DNA of 64,000 nt, from NCBI GenBank assembly GCA_016716435.1, contig JADJWI010000001.1:372001-436000 (forward strand), read 5' to 3'. Source of the stretch: Acidobacteriota bacterium (GTDB taxonomy: Bacteria; Acidobacteriota; Blastocatellia; Pyrinomonadales; Pyrinomonadaceae). This document shows positions 34,141-42,808 of the stretch, piece after piece. A program made the translations under genes and the position numbers. The stretch's first letter is position 1. Each line of letters starts with the position of its first letter. The notes beneath the pieces were generated by a model, which made no database searches, had not been told where the DNA came from, and saw only the letters and a program-made list of their open reading frames with translations.

Positions 34141-34189
34141 GCTGTAAGCTGTAAGCTGTAAGCTGTAAGCCGTTAGCTGTAAGCCGGAA
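34141..34189. repeat. Heptad tandem repeat GCTGTAA x4 plus variants
   Basis: Four perfect GCTGTAA units are followed by GCCGTTA, GCTGTAA and GCCGGAA, seven units in phase. Confidence 0.9.
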
Positions 34190-34211
34190 AGCAAGAACGA
34201 TGATCCATGAT

Positions 34212-34246
34212 CAGTCGCCAGTAGTCATTAGTCAGTAGTCAGAATG
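34212..34246. repeat. Degenerate heptad repeat CAGTAGT
   Basis: Five heptamers in phase: CAGTCGC, CAGTAGT, CATTAGT, CAGTAGT, CAGAATG. Confidence 0.7.
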
Positions 34247-34323
34247 CGACGATGCGAATACCCACGACCCAAAACCAAAAACCGAAGACGAAAGCCCTTG
34301 GCGGTGGAGGAGCTGCCCGGCCG

Positions 34324-34386
34324 CGTTCCAGACGTTCCAGACGTTCCAGACGTTTCAGGCGATTCATCTGTTTCATCTGTTTCAGA
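34324..34386. repeat. Nonamer tandem repeat CGTTCCAGA
   Basis: Three perfect CGTTCCAGA units are followed by CGTTTCAGG, CGATTCATC, TGTTTCATC and TGTTTCAGA, seven nine-base units in phase. The frame upstream of the DUF1990 gene reads through it as an Arg-rich string, which is not a real protein part. Confidence 0.8.
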
Positions 34387-34482
34387 AACGCACGGCCTCG
34401 ACGAAAAATGAAACACTGCTGGGCATCGACCGGCAGCAATGTGTTAAAAAATAGCGTGGAATTAGGTTCGTTGACGAAAAGT

Positions 34483-35070
34483 ATGTTTACCATCTTCGAG
34501 CCGGATAATGACACGATACGAGCGTTCCTCGACTCAACAGGCCGGACCGGCTTTTCTTATGAGGATATCGGTGCGACGCAGGGCGAGATCCCGGCTGGCT
34601 ACATCGTTGACCGAAATCGAATTCTTTTGGGCTCGGGCGAAGAGGTTTGGGAGAAGGCGAAGGCGGCGATCCGCGAATGGACGATGTTTGACATTGGCTG
34701 GGCGAGAGCGTATCCGGGCGATACGCCGATCGAGAAGGGCCGCGATGTCGCGGTCGTCGTTTCTCACTTCGGCATCTATAGTTTGAACGCGGCTCGTATC
34801 GTCTATGTTCTCGATAGTTCTGAGCAGTTCGGATTTGCCTACGGCACACTCGAAGATCATGGCGAATCGGGCGAGGAACTGTTCCTCGTTGAGCGAAGCC
34901 CGGAGAACGGCGACGTCCATTACAGCCTTCTCGCATTCTCGCGGCCCGGGCATTTCCTTACCTATCTTTGCTATCCGGCCGCTCGATATTTGCAGAAACA
35001 GTTCGCGAGAGACTCGATGGCCGCGATGCTTCGCTCGGCGGCGACAATCGGCTACACTACACCGAAATGA
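34483..35070 (+). CDS. DUF1990-family protein
   Basis: The frame is open far upstream, but the protein begins at ATG 34483 (MFTIFEPDNDTIRAFLDSTG), after the repeat-coded residues. Visible blocks are FSYEDIGATQGEIPAGYIVDRNRILLG, WEKAKAAIREWTMFDIGW, GRDVAVVVSHFGIYSLNAARIVYVLD and FGFAYGTLEDHGESGEELF. The 'F-x-Y-G-T-L-x-x-H-x-x-x-G-E-E' pattern is diagnostic of DUF1990 (StART-like fold, role unknown). The length of 195 aa is typical. Its stop overlaps the polA start by 4 bp (ATGA), so polA translation is coupled to it. Confidence 0.85.
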   Translation: MFTIFEPDNDTIRAFLDSTGRTGFSYEDIGATQGEIPAGYIVDRNRILLGSGEEVWEKAKAAIREWTMFDIGWARAYPGDTPIEKGRDVAVVVSHFGIYSLNAARIVYVLDSSEQFGFAYGTLEDHGESGEELFLVERSPENGDVHYSLLAFSRPGHFLTYLCYPAARYLQKQFARDSMAAMLRSAATIGYTTPK

Positions 35071-37772
35071 AGCGCGTATTTCTGATCGATTCGATGTCAC
35101 ACATCTTTCGGGCCTACTTTGCCCCGATGGGGGCCCGGCAGGAGCCGCTCCGCAACAGCAAAGGTCAGGTGACGCAAGCCGTTTTCGTCTTTACGAACAT
35201 GCTCCGCAAGCTGATCAATGACGAAAAGCCCGACTACATCGCGGCGGTTTTTGACACGGCGGCACCGACGTTTCGCCACGATTCTTACGAGGCATACAAG
35301 GCCAACCGCGAGGAAATGCCCGAGGACCTCGCGGCCCAGCTTCCGTTCATCGTCCGCGTTTGCGAAGCATTTAACCTGCCGATCTTGAAATACGACGGCT
35401 TCGAGGCTGACGACATTATCGGGACGCTCGCCAAAAAGGCGGCCGAAAAGAAGCTGCAGGCGGTCATCGTCTCCAACGATAAAGATCTTTGCCAGCTTGT
35501 GCAGGATCCGTATGTCATTGCCATGCGACAAAATTCGACCAATCTAAAGCGCAAGGTGCCCGTGCCGCCGATCGAGTGGTGCGATGAGGCTTGGGTCGAG
35601 GCAAAGTTCGGCGTGCCGCCCTCAATGATCATCGACCTGCTCGGGCTGATGGGCGATTCGATCGACAACATTCCCGGCGCTCCCGGCATTGGCGAAAAAG
35701 GAGCGCGCAAGCTCGTGTTGGAGTACGGCTCGGCCATCGGAGCGATGGAAAATGCCGACAAGGTAACGCACAAAACCTATCGCGAAAGCCTGCAAAATAA
35801 TCAGGACATCATTCGCCAGTCGCTGGAGCTTGCAACCGTCCATTGCGAAGTGCCGGTCGAGCTCGATCTTGACCAACTCCGCTTCCGCGAGCCCGACCGC
35901 CAGAAGGCATATGAGCTATTTCGGGAGCTCGAGTTCAACACGCTGACGAAGGAATTCTCCGACGCGGCCACGCTTTTTGACATGCACGGCGGCGAGGACG
36001 CATCCGAACGGATCGAGCGAAAGTATGAGGCGGTCAAAACCCGCGAGGAGCTTGATAAGCTGATCCGCACGCTCTGGGAAAAGGAAACATGGGCGTTCGA
36101 TGTTGATGATTCGAACGGCGGCGACCGGCACAGCGCATTTGATAAGGTCGCTCCGCTCGGTATTGCTGTTTCATATGCGCCCGGCGTCTCGTATTTTGTT
36201 GATCTGCAAGAGTTTGAGGGCGGGAGCGAGTATGTCGTGCGGATGCTTGGCGACACCTTCGCCAATCCCTACATGACGAAGGCGTGCCATGATTACAAAC
36301 GCAACCTCGGCGTTCTTCGCTCGCTCGGCATCGAGCCTCGTGAGGTGAAGGAAGACCCGATGATCGCCGCTTATCTGCTCGACTCAGGTCGGTCAAATTT
36401 TACTCTTGCGTTCCTCGCACAAAACCATCTCAACGCCTACCCGGCGATCGAAACGCCGGACGGTTTTACGGCCTCGGGCTTTGCCGCCGCCGAGCGGGCC
36501 GATTTTGTCTATCAGCTCGTGCCGCAGTTTCGAAAAAAGATCGCCGAGGACAAGCTGACCCGCATCTACGACGAGATCGAGGTGCCGCTCGAAGCGATCC
36601 TGGCCGATATCGAAACGGCCGGGATGAAGATCGATTCCGAAGCCTTGCACGATTTCTCCGAAAGGATCTCAAAGGAACTCGAAACGCTCTCCGCGCGGGT
36701 TTTTAAGATCGCCGGCCGCGAGTTCAACATCGGCTCGCCAAAGCAGGTCGGCGAGATCTTCCAGGACCTCAACATCGCTACCGGGAAAAAGACCGCGACC
36801 GGCCAGATCTCGACCAGCAAGGATGTGCTCGCCGAGCTTGCCGTTGACCACGAGATCGCCCAACTCATCATCGACTATCGCGAGATGGACAAGCTCAAGG
36901 CGACCTATGCCGATTCGCTCCCGAAGATGGTCGGCAGCGATGGCCGCATCCACGGCGTGCTCAACCAGACCGTGGCCGCGACGGGCCGGCTTAGCTCGAC
37001 CGAGCCGAACCTGCAGAACATTCCGGTCCGCACCGAGATGGGCCAGCAGATCCGCAGGGCGTTCATCCCCGAAGCGGGCAACAAGCTCATTTCGGCCGAT
37101 TACTCGCAGCTCGAGCTCCGCATTCTGGCCCACATCACCAAAGACCCGGTGATGCTTGAGGCATATCAGAACAACGAGGACATCCACGCAAAAACGGCCC
37201 GGCTCGTCTTTGGAGCGACAGATGAAAAGGACCTGAAGGAAAAGCGTCGGCTGGCGAAGATAGTCAATTTCGGCATCGCCTATGCGGTCGAGGCGTTTGG
37301 GCTTTCGCAGCGTGTCGGCATCTCAAAACAGGAAGCGCGGAAGGTCATCGACGACTACTTCGCGACCTATAAGGGCATTCGCGAATACATGGATCGGATC
37401 CCTGAGGAGGCCCGCGAGAAGGGCTACGTCACGTCACTTTTTGGCCGCCGCCGCTACTTCCCCGGCATCAAGGACCGCAACTTCGCCGTCCGTTCGCGGG
37501 CCGAACGCGAGGCGATCAATATGCCGATCCAAGGCACGGCGAGCGACATCGTCAAGATAGCGATGATCAACGTCGCCAAAGCTCTCCGCGACGCCGGGCT
37601 CGAGACGAAGATGATAATGCAGGTCCACGACGAACTTCTCTTCGAAGCTCCGAAGGGCGAGGTCGAGCAGGCCTCCGCCATCATCAAACGCGAAATGGAA
37701 GCCGCCGCGATTCTCGACGCCCCGCTCATCGCCGAGATCGGCGCCGGCGACGACTGGATGAGCTGTAAATAA
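35067..37772 (+). CDS. polA: DNA polymerase I with degenerate 3'-5' exonuclease site
   Basis: The start at 35067 gives MKRVFLIDSMSHIFRAYFAP, the proper 5'-nuclease N-terminus; earlier in-frame codons lie within the DUF1990 gene. Residues 1-300 form the 5' nuclease (VSNDKDLCQLV, DNIPGAPGIGEKGARKL). The 3'-5' exonuclease region (about 325-520) is degenerate: the DxE of motif I is DVD (AFDVDD), the Asn and Asp of motif II are swapped (HDYKRN) and the Tyr-x3-Asp of motif III is A-x3-R (AAAER). Proofreading is therefore probably lost. The polymerase domain is intact: DYSQLELRIL (motif A), RRLAKIVNFGIAYAV (motif B, the usual YG being YA) and MQVHDELLFE (motif C). The length of 901 aa is normal. Confidence 0.95.
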   Translation: MKRVFLIDSMSHIFRAYFAPMGARQEPLRNSKGQVTQAVFVFTNMLRKLINDEKPDYIAAVFDTAAPTFRHDSYEAYKANREEMPEDLAAQLPFIVRVCEAFNLPILKYDGFEADDIIGTLAKKAAEKKLQAVIVSNDKDLCQLVQDPYVIAMRQNSTNLKRKVPVPPIEWCDEAWVEAKFGVPPSMIIDLLGLMGDSIDNIPGAPGIGEKGARKLVLEYGSAIGAMENADKVTHKTYRESLQNNQDIIRQSLELATVHCEVPVELDLDQLRFREPDRQKAYELFRELEFNTLTKEFSDAATLFDMHGGEDASERIERKYEAVKTREELDKLIRTLWEKETWAFDVDDSNGGDRHSAFDKVAPLGIAVSYAPGVSYFVDLQEFEGGSEYVVRMLGDTFANPYMTKACHDYKRNLGVLRSLGIEPREVKEDPMIAAYLLDSGRSNFTLAFLAQNHLNAYPAIETPDGFTASGFAAAERADFVYQLVPQFRKKIAEDKLTRIYDEIEVPLEAILADIETAGMKIDSEALHDFSERISKELETLSARVFKIAGREFNIGSPKQVGEIFQDLNIATGKKTATGQISTSKDVLAELAVDHEIAQLIIDYREMDKLKATYADSLPKMVGSDGRIHGVLNQTVAATGRLSSTEPNLQNIPVRTEMGQQIRRAFIPEAGNKLISADYSQLELRILAHITKDPVMLEAYQNNEDIHAKTARLVFGATDEKDLKEKRRLAKIVNFGIAYAVEAFGLSQRVGISKQEARKVIDDYFATYKGIREYMDRIPEEAREKGYVTSLFGRRRYFPGIKDRNFAVRSRAEREAINMPIQGTASDIVKIAMINVAKALRDAGLETKMIMQVHDELLFEAPKGEVEQASAIIKREMEAAAILDAPLIAEIGAGDDWMSCK

Positions 37773-37827
37773 CGCCAGTACGCTATTGCGAGTCCGCGAA
37801 TGCCTGTGGACTACGTCTAGTTAACGG

Positions 37828-38490
37828 ATGACGAAAGAAACAAAAACGGACCGCACCAAGGTCAAGCGGCTTCCGGCTCGTGGGGCTTATGATCGCGAGA
37901 CGATCTATTCGATCCTCGACGCGGGGTTTATCTGCCATGTCGGTTTTGTCGCCCAAGGCCAGCCGTATGTGATCCCGACCGGGTACGCCCGCATCGGCGA
38001 TGATCTTTACATCCACGGGTCATCGGCCAGCCGGATGCTGCGAAATCTTGCGGCCGGAGCCGATGTCTGCGTTACGGTGACGCATGTCGATGGGCTGGTG
38101 CTTGCCCGGTCGGCGTTTCATCATTCGATCAATTACCGCTCGGTCGTAGTGCTCGGTCGGGCCGAACTTGTCACCGACGCCGACGAAAAATATGCGGCTC
38201 TCGAGGCTTTCACCGAGCACATCATCCCCGGCCGCTGGCCCGAGATCCGCTGGCCAAATGAACTCGAAATGAAAGCGACGTCGGTCCTCCGGCTCCCGAT
38301 CGAAGAAGCCTCGGCAAAGATACGCACCGGCGATCCCAAAGATGATGAAGAAGACTACGAAATGAACGTCTGGGCCGGAGTCGTCCCGCTTGAAACGTTT
38401 GCCGGCGAACCGCTGCCCGATGCAAAGCTTGCAGAAGGCATCGAGCTCCCCGCACACGTCCGAGAATACAAAAAGCGTGGCCCAATGTAA
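37828..38490 (+). CDS. Pyridoxamine 5'-phosphate oxidase-related flavin-binding protein
   Basis: The 220-aa protein has the split-barrel fold of the Pyridox_ox_2 group: DRETIYSILDAGFICHVGFV, then QPYVIPTGYARIGDDLYIHGS, then ASRMLRNLAAGADVCVTVTHVDGLVLARSAFHHSINYRSVVV. Members bind FMN or F420 and are mostly uncharacterised; some are annotated as NimA-like. The C-terminal segment ending in EMNVWAGVVPLETFAG is also typical. No role can be fixed. It ends inside the stem of its own terminator. Confidence 0.85.
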   Translation: MTKETKTDRTKVKRLPARGAYDRETIYSILDAGFICHVGFVAQGQPYVIPTGYARIGDDLYIHGSSASRMLRNLAAGADVCVTVTHVDGLVLARSAFHHSINYRSVVVLGRAELVTDADEKYAALEAFTEHIIPGRWPEIRWPNELEMKATSVLRLPIEEASAKIRTGDPKDDEEDYEMNVWAGVVPLETFAGEPLPDAKLAEGIELPAHVREYKKRGPM

Positions 38491-38499
38491 GCCACGCTT
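38473..38499 (+). terminator. Terminator overlapping the stop codon of the flavin-binding gene
   Basis: A perfect 9-bp stem, AAGCGTGGC (38473-38481) and GCCACGCTT (38491-38499), has a 9-nt loop containing the TAA stop. The T tract is weak (TTCATTAAA). Confidence 0.6.
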
Positions 38500-38508
38500 C
38501 ATTAAACT

Positions 38509-38584
38509 TGGTGGAGATGAGGGGGATCGAACCCCTGACCTCGGCATTGCGAACGCCGCGCTCTCCCAGCTGAGCTACATCCCC
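38509..38584 (-). tRNA. tRNA-Ala (anticodon CGC)
   Basis: On the minus strand GGGGATGTAGCTCAGCTGG begins the gene. The anticodon stem-loop is CGGCG-TTCGCAA-TGCCG, with anticodon CGC reading GCG. The T arm has GGGGTTCGATCCCCC-like pairing, and the 3' end is CATCTCC-A-CCA, with CCA encoded. The acceptor stem has one G-T pair. The length is 76 nt. Confidence 0.93.
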
Positions 38585-38732
38585 GAAATCAAAATGATAA
38601 ATGAAAGATGAAAAATGAAAGACCTTCCGATCTCATCTTCATTGGGCCTAAACAAGCCTTCGAACCGGACTGCGGCAGGCTCCATCAAATCGAAAAACAG
38701 CCGATATACCCGACCACTTCTGATCGCAAATT

Positions 38733-38767
38733 ATCAACTATCATTTATAAACTATCAACTAATTTAT
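38733..38767. repeat. AT-rich heptad repeat ATCAACT
   Basis: Heptamers in phase read ATCAACT, ATCATTT, ATAAACT, ATCAACT, AATTTAT. They end at the stop codon of the next minus-strand gene, between it and tRNA-Ala. The rest of 38585-38732 holds nothing recognisable. Confidence 0.6.
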
Positions 38768-39021
38768 CAATTTACGGCCCCGGCCGGTAGCAGCGAGCCT
38801 TTCGGGTCGGAAACGTAGGCGAACCCGTCTGCGATCGATGAGATCATCCCGTGAAAGTGGATCTCTTCGCCGGAAACGACGACGACCGCGTCGCCGGGGC
38901 TTACCTTTTTTTCGTCGACCGGGAATTTGATCGTTGTCGCGTTGCCGTTCTCGTGGGCGACCGCCTCGTATTCAAAGGTCGCCGCGTCGAAACTAAGTGT
39001 TTGTGAAAATGAAACTTCCAT
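38767..39021 (-). CDS. Hypothetical small protein
   Basis: This 84-aa protein has no signal or membrane helix. It reads as two short beta units: MEVSFSQTLSFDAATFEYEAVAHENG and then IKFPVDEKKVSPGDAVVVVSGEEIHFHGMI, followed by SIADGFAYVSDPKG. The second half looks like a small barrel with a K-V-x-x-G-D-A turn, as in many ligand-binding or DUF folds. I recognise no family. It lies 22 bp downstream of the EEP-family gene on the same strand, so the two are probably co-transcribed. Confidence 0.55.
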   Translation of the reverse strand: MEVSFSQTLSFDAATFEYEAVAHENGNATTIKFPVDEKKVSPGDAVVVVSGEEIHFHGMISSIADGFAYVSDPKGSLLPAGAVN

Positions 39022-39043
39022 TATGTTCTCCGTTAGTCAGAGT

Positions 39044-40255
39044 CTAAGCGCCCGAAATGCGAAAGTCCAAGCCGATGGCGTCGTGGTCTGAAAGCGGCGT
39101 CCCGTTCGCATCGCGGAGTTCGCCGATCGTTTTGACCGCCGCTTCATGTGCAGGCTCGATTCCTTTACCGGCAAACCAATCCAACCGTCCAGAGACGCTC
39201 CCGCCGACGCGGTTTGCCGCCCAGAAGATGAAAGGGAAACACCACTCCGGCACCCAGTCCCGAAGGTTCGTGTTCTTTTCGATGCTCTCGACGTGATAGT
39301 GCAGCGTTCCGGCTCCGAGTTCATTGAGGTTGCGGAAATCGTAACCGCGGCGCTCGAGCATCTTGAAAAGTGGCCGCTCGAAATATCTTTCGGGATGCGG
39401 TAAGTGATTTTTCGCCACGTTCTTCGGCCCCATAAAAACGCGACGCCAATAGCCCATTATCGCCCGTCGGGAGCTCTGCGAGTTGAACGTCGTCGTGTTC
39501 CAATCGCCGCCGATTATGGTTGGGAGCGGAGCCAGCGTTTCGAGATGATCAAGGATGATCTGCATCTGCAGCCGCCGATGGGCACGCGAGCAGTGCGAAT
39601 CAAGATGCACGGTCACGGCCCGGAAAGTGCCCGCCGGATGCTCGATATCGGCGATCAACGCCCGGAGCCAGCCAAGCCGCTTTTCCTTGCCCCACATCTT
39701 GTCTTTGCCATTCGGGATCGGCACGGCGTGGATATTTCGCATCGGCCACTTCGAGAACATCGCGAGGCCGTGGATCGACTTCGTATTCTCGCCCTCCGCC
39801 AACGCCTCAACCCCGCTGCCTTTTTGCAACGCGATATAGACCGGTGCGAAGGCGTAGTTCATCCCGAGCTCACGGGCGATCTCTTGGGCAACAAACCGAT
39901 TCCCGCTCCGGGCCATGCCATGATCAAGCTCCGTCAGCAAAAGCACATCCTTGTCCCGCAGGTCGGCGTGAGCCTTGAGCGACTCAAGAATGCCTTCAAA
40001 AACGCAACCGCGTTCGATGTTCCACGCGATGGTGCGGATTACTTCCGAGGCATCGCCGCCCTCGGGCTCAGTTGCAAGCTCCTCATGAAACATCCCGTTC
40101 AGTATCCGCTCTGCCTCTTCGCGGATCTCGTCGTGCAGAGCCGAGGCCTCAAGTTCCGCGGTCGATTCGAACTTCAGCAGCTCTTGAAAATACGGCTCTA
40201 GCCCGTGATCGAGCAGATCCGGGGAATGAACTTCGGTAGAAACTCGCGGCGTCAT
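39044..40255 (-). CDS. Endonuclease/exonuclease/phosphatase (EEP) superfamily protein
   Basis: The EEP core covers residues about 70-400: IAWNIERGCVF (catalytic Asn), VLLLTELDHGMARSGNRFVA (metal-binding Glu), FRAVTVHLDSHCS (catalytic His), TIIGGDWNTTTF (Asp and Asn) and TPLSDHDAIGLDF (final Asp-His). All six EEP positions are present, so it is probably an active phosphodiesterase or phosphatase. The N-terminal 65 residues (LEPYFQELLKFESTAELEASAL) are helical and unlike the family. No signal peptide is seen, so it acts in the cytosol. The substrate cannot be named. Confidence 0.82.
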   Translation of the reverse strand: MTPRVSTEVHSPDLLDHGLEPYFQELLKFESTAELEASALHDEIREEAERILNGMFHEELATEPEGGDASEVIRTIAWNIERGCVFEGILESLKAHADLRDKDVLLLTELDHGMARSGNRFVAQEIARELGMNYAFAPVYIALQKGSGVEALAEGENTKSIHGLAMFSKWPMRNIHAVPIPNGKDKMWGKEKRLGWLRALIADIEHPAGTFRAVTVHLDSHCSRAHRRLQMQIILDHLETLAPLPTIIGGDWNTTTFNSQSSRRAIMGYWRRVFMGPKNVAKNHLPHPERYFERPLFKMLERRGYDFRNLNELGAGTLHYHVESIEKNTNLRDWVPEWCFPFIFWAANRVGGSVSGRLDWFAGKGIEPAHEAAVKTIGELRDANGTPLSDHDAIGLDFRISGA

Positions 40256-40284
40256 AAAAATACAGAGGATAGCGATTCACCCGC

Positions 40285-40315
40285 GAAAAGAAAAGAGCGG
40301 CCGCAGCCGCCCTCT
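40285..40315 (-). terminator. Terminator after the ATP-grasp gene
   Basis: On the minus strand AGAGGGCGGC - tgc - GGCCGCTCT forms a stem with one bulged G. It is followed by TTTCTTTTC. It lies 21 bp after the stop at 40336. Confidence 0.65.
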
Positions 40316-40335
40316 AAGATTGTGCTTCGCCAGCG

Positions 40336-41562
40336 CTAATCGTCGTACCGTTCCTTCGCCGGGGCGACCGCTAGGAAGTCATCGCCGATCCGCTTTGTGT
40401 ATTCTTCGAGCAGTTCGTTGATGCGCGAGCGGTCGGGTGAGTGAAAGATGAGCCCGACGTGCTTTGGCTTTTTTATACGATAAACGATCTCGGGGTCGGT
40501 GTAGTGCGAGGTGTCTGGTTCATCGTCTTTTGAAAGGGCAAGGGCGACGCCGGCATATTCCTTGCGGACCTTTGGTTTTTCGTAGGGATGATCTTTATCC
40601 GCGATCGAGAGCTTTGCCCATTCGCGCCACAGATTGAACCCGCATGCACTATCGAGCACGTTCGCGATATAGGCGCCGCCGACGCGGCACGCGACCTCAA
40701 GCAAATAGTACTCGCCGTCCTCGTTGCTCCGTAGGAACTCGCCGTGTGTTACGCCCTCTTCATACTTAAACTCTTTCAGGAGTTTGGCGTTTAGCTTCTC
40801 AAGTTCTTTCCGCTCCTTTGAACCATATTCGACAATGGATGTCGTAAACACGCCGCCGTAGTGCGAAACAGAAAACGGCGGACGGCCGTAGCGGCTCACG
40901 CCCGCCGCGACGACCTTTCCATTATGGACGACCGCATCAACGTGAAAGACATCGCCCTCGATAAACTTTTCGATAAGGAACTGCGACGGATGGTCACGCC
41001 AATTATTTCGGTCGTCGAGGTCATTGAGCACTTCCCAAACCTGCTCTTTCGTCTCGCATTTTCTAATGCCAAATGCCGAAACCTCATGTCGCGGCTTCAC
41101 GATCCACGGTGCAGGGACGCGATCGAGAAAGGCATTTATCTCGTCCGGATTCACAGGGCAAATATAATCGGGGCAGGCGATTCCGGCCTCGCTCGCGATG
41201 TTACGCATGGCGTATTTATCGCGAAAACGGACGGCGTGCGAATAGGTCATGCCGCCAAGCTGGAGATGCTCCCGGGCACGGGCCGCGGTTACGACATCGA
41301 ACTCATCAAGCCCGACGACGCGGTCAATGTGCCGCATTCCCGCGATGTTCGTTACGGCGCGAACATAGTCCTCGACGCTCGCGTTATCCTCGACCGTCTT
41401 GACGTCATTGAGAGCGGTCCATGCCCAGGGTTCATCGAGCAGCTTCTTGCGGGTCACAAGAGTCACGAACCAGTCGGCGTTCTGGCACTCCTCGAGAAAC
41501 TCGTTCCCCTTATGCTCGCTTGCTATGCAAACTATGTGCTTTTTCATAAAAGCCGTTTTCAC
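40336..41562 (-). CDS. ATP-grasp superfamily ligase (BL00235/CARNS1-like)
   Basis: ATP-grasp features are visible in order: RFRDKYAMRNIASEAGIACPDY (entry helix), PAPWIVKPRHEVSAFGIRKC (the Lys and Gly-rich loop), QFLIEKFIEGDVFHVDAVVHNGKVV (ATP lid and central strand), and GEFLRSNEDGEYYLLEVACRVGGAYI (metal-binding Glu and Arg). Such enzymes form an amide or ester bond using a carboxylate and ATP; the substrate is unknown. The start is GTG at 41562, overlapping the last base of the DoxX stop (TAGTG), with GGAAG just upstream. An ATG at 41547 has no such signal. The length is 408 aa. The pair with DoxX is translationally coupled. Confidence 0.8.
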   Translation of the reverse strand: MKTAFMKKHIVCIASEHKGNEFLEECQNADWFVTLVTRKKLLDEPWAWTALNDVKTVEDNASVEDYVRAVTNIAGMRHIDRVVGLDEFDVVTAARAREHLQLGGMTYSHAVRFRDKYAMRNIASEAGIACPDYICPVNPDEINAFLDRVPAPWIVKPRHEVSAFGIRKCETKEQVWEVLNDLDDRNNWRDHPSQFLIEKFIEGDVFHVDAVVHNGKVVAAGVSRYGRPPFSVSHYGGVFTTSIVEYGSKERKELEKLNAKLLKEFKYEEGVTHGEFLRSNEDGEYYLLEVACRVGGAYIANVLDSACGFNLWREWAKLSIADKDHPYEKPKVRKEYAGVALALSKDDEPDTSHYTDPEIVYRIKKPKHVGLIFHSPDRSRINELLEEYTKRIGDDFLAVAPAKERYDD

Positions 41563-41981
41563 TACTTCCGGAGGAAGCTATCGACGCTCCAATCGCCCGA
41601 GCCCTTCAACATGAAGGCGATCGAAATAAAGAGGAAAAGGAACGCCTTCTCCTGGACGTTGAAGGGATCTGCCCCGTGAACGCCGATGAGTGCAACAAGC
41701 ATCGTCACCGCGATAAAGAAGCTCGATAATCGCGTCAGAAGCCCGAGTGCGAGAAAAATGCCGCCGACGAACTCCGATAGAGCCGCCGCCCAGGCAAAGA
41801 ATGCCGGCATCGGGAAGCCCATCTCCGCCGTGCGGCCGATAAGTCCCTCGGCCGGAGGCAATTTGCCGAGCCCGTGGGCAAACGCCATCGCGACACCCGA
41901 AAAGATCCGCAGCAACGCAAGCCCCGCATTCGCGTGCCACGACAAACCGCTCTCACCGCCGAACAAAAGTTTATTAAGCAT
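41562..41981 (-). CDS. DoxX-family membrane protein
   Basis: This 139-aa membrane protein has four predicted helices: LALLRIFSGVAMAFAHGLGK, FFAWAAALSEFVGGIFLALGLL, LSSFFIAVTMLVALIGVH and EKAFLFLFISIAFMLKGSG. The 'R-x-x-x-G-x-x-F...H-G-x-x-K' start and 'E-x-x-G-G-x-x-L-x-x-G-L-L-T-R' block define the DoxX/DoxD-like family. Some DoxX proteins assist superoxide or thiol detoxification, but the function here is not known. It is the first gene of an operon with an ATP-grasp ligase, whose start overlaps its stop by 1 bp. Confidence 0.87.
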   Translation of the reverse strand: MLNKLLFGGESGLSWHANAGLALLRIFSGVAMAFAHGLGKLPPAEGLIGRTAEMGFPMPAFFAWAAALSEFVGGIFLALGLLTRLSSFFIAVTMLVALIGVHGADPFNVQEKAFLFLFISIAFMLKGSGDWSVDSFLRK

Positions 41982-42109
41982 TACGTAAACCCCTTGTTTG
42001 TTTTATTTTGTCGTAAAAGAATGGCACAATCGAACAATAAAAACAACGCATAGGGCGTTACTTTTATCGGTACTTAAGAGTTGTAAACCGAAGATCTATA
42101 GGAGTTTAA

Positions 42110-42802
42110 ATGGGCGATATCGATTTGGCCGTACTGGCGAGCCACCTCATTGTTTTCATGGTCGTGCTGCTTCTTGCGGTCTCGGCCCATGAGGCGGGCC
42201 ATGCCTGGATGTCGCACAAATTTGGCGACGACACGGCCTTTATGCTCGGCCGCGTCACGCTAAACCCGGTCGCCCACACCGACCCGATCGGCACGCTTCT
42301 GATCCCGGTCGTCGCGTTCATTTTGGGAACGATGGGCGGGGCTTTGGGCTCGATTCCGCTCATCGGATGGGGCAAACCGACGCCGGTAAACCCAAGCAAC
42401 TGGACGAACTACAAGCTCGCGAACGTTATGGTCTCGGTCGCCGGCGTTCTAGCGAACCTGATCTTGCTCATAATCGGCATCGTTCTGGCGAAGGTCCTCT
42501 TCATCTACGGATTCACGCCAAATGACCTCTTCGGCGGGGCGACAAATCCGCTGGCGATGTTTGTCAGCAACCTGATGTTGCTCAATCTCTCGCTCTTCGT
42601 GTTCAATCTGCTGCCCTTTCCGCCGCTCGACGGCAGCAAGATCCTCTCGACGTTTCTGCCGGAAAGCACTCAGCCGATCTTCGATTTCCTCGAGCAGTTT
42701 GGGTTCCTTATCCTGATGTTCCTCATCTACATCGGCGTTTTCCGGTTCATACTTTATCCGTTCCTCATGGGATTGGTTTATGTGCTCTACGCAATCTATT
42801 AG
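42110..42802 (+). CDS. M50-family site-2 protease (rhomboid-neighbour type)
   Basis: The 230-aa membrane protein has the M50 metalloprotease motifs HEAGH at 27-31 (VSAHEAGHAW), where the catalytic Glu and both His ligands are present, and FPPLDGSKIL around residue 165-175, which supplies the Asp ligand. There are about six helices, and the size fits the short, PDZ-less site-2 proteases of the YwhC type. An AGGAG-type Shine-Dalgarno precedes the ATG. trpS follows 6 bp after its stop; the pair M50-trpS is common in this kind of genome and its meaning is unknown. Confidence 0.88.
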   Translation: MGDIDLAVLASHLIVFMVVLLLAVSAHEAGHAWMSHKFGDDTAFMLGRVTLNPVAHTDPIGTLLIPVVAFILGTMGGALGSIPLIGWGKPTPVNPSNWTNYKLANVMVSVAGVLANLILLIIGIVLAKVLFIYGFTPNDLFGGATNPLAMFVSNLMLLNLSLFVFNLLPFPPLDGSKILSTFLPESTQPIFDFLEQFGFLILMFLIYIGVFRFILYPFLMGLVYVLYAIY

Positions 42803-42808
42803 TTCGCG

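Noticed and set aside
36669..37187. Minus-strand 172-codon frame inside polA
   Set aside because: Antisense shadow of the polymerase domain.
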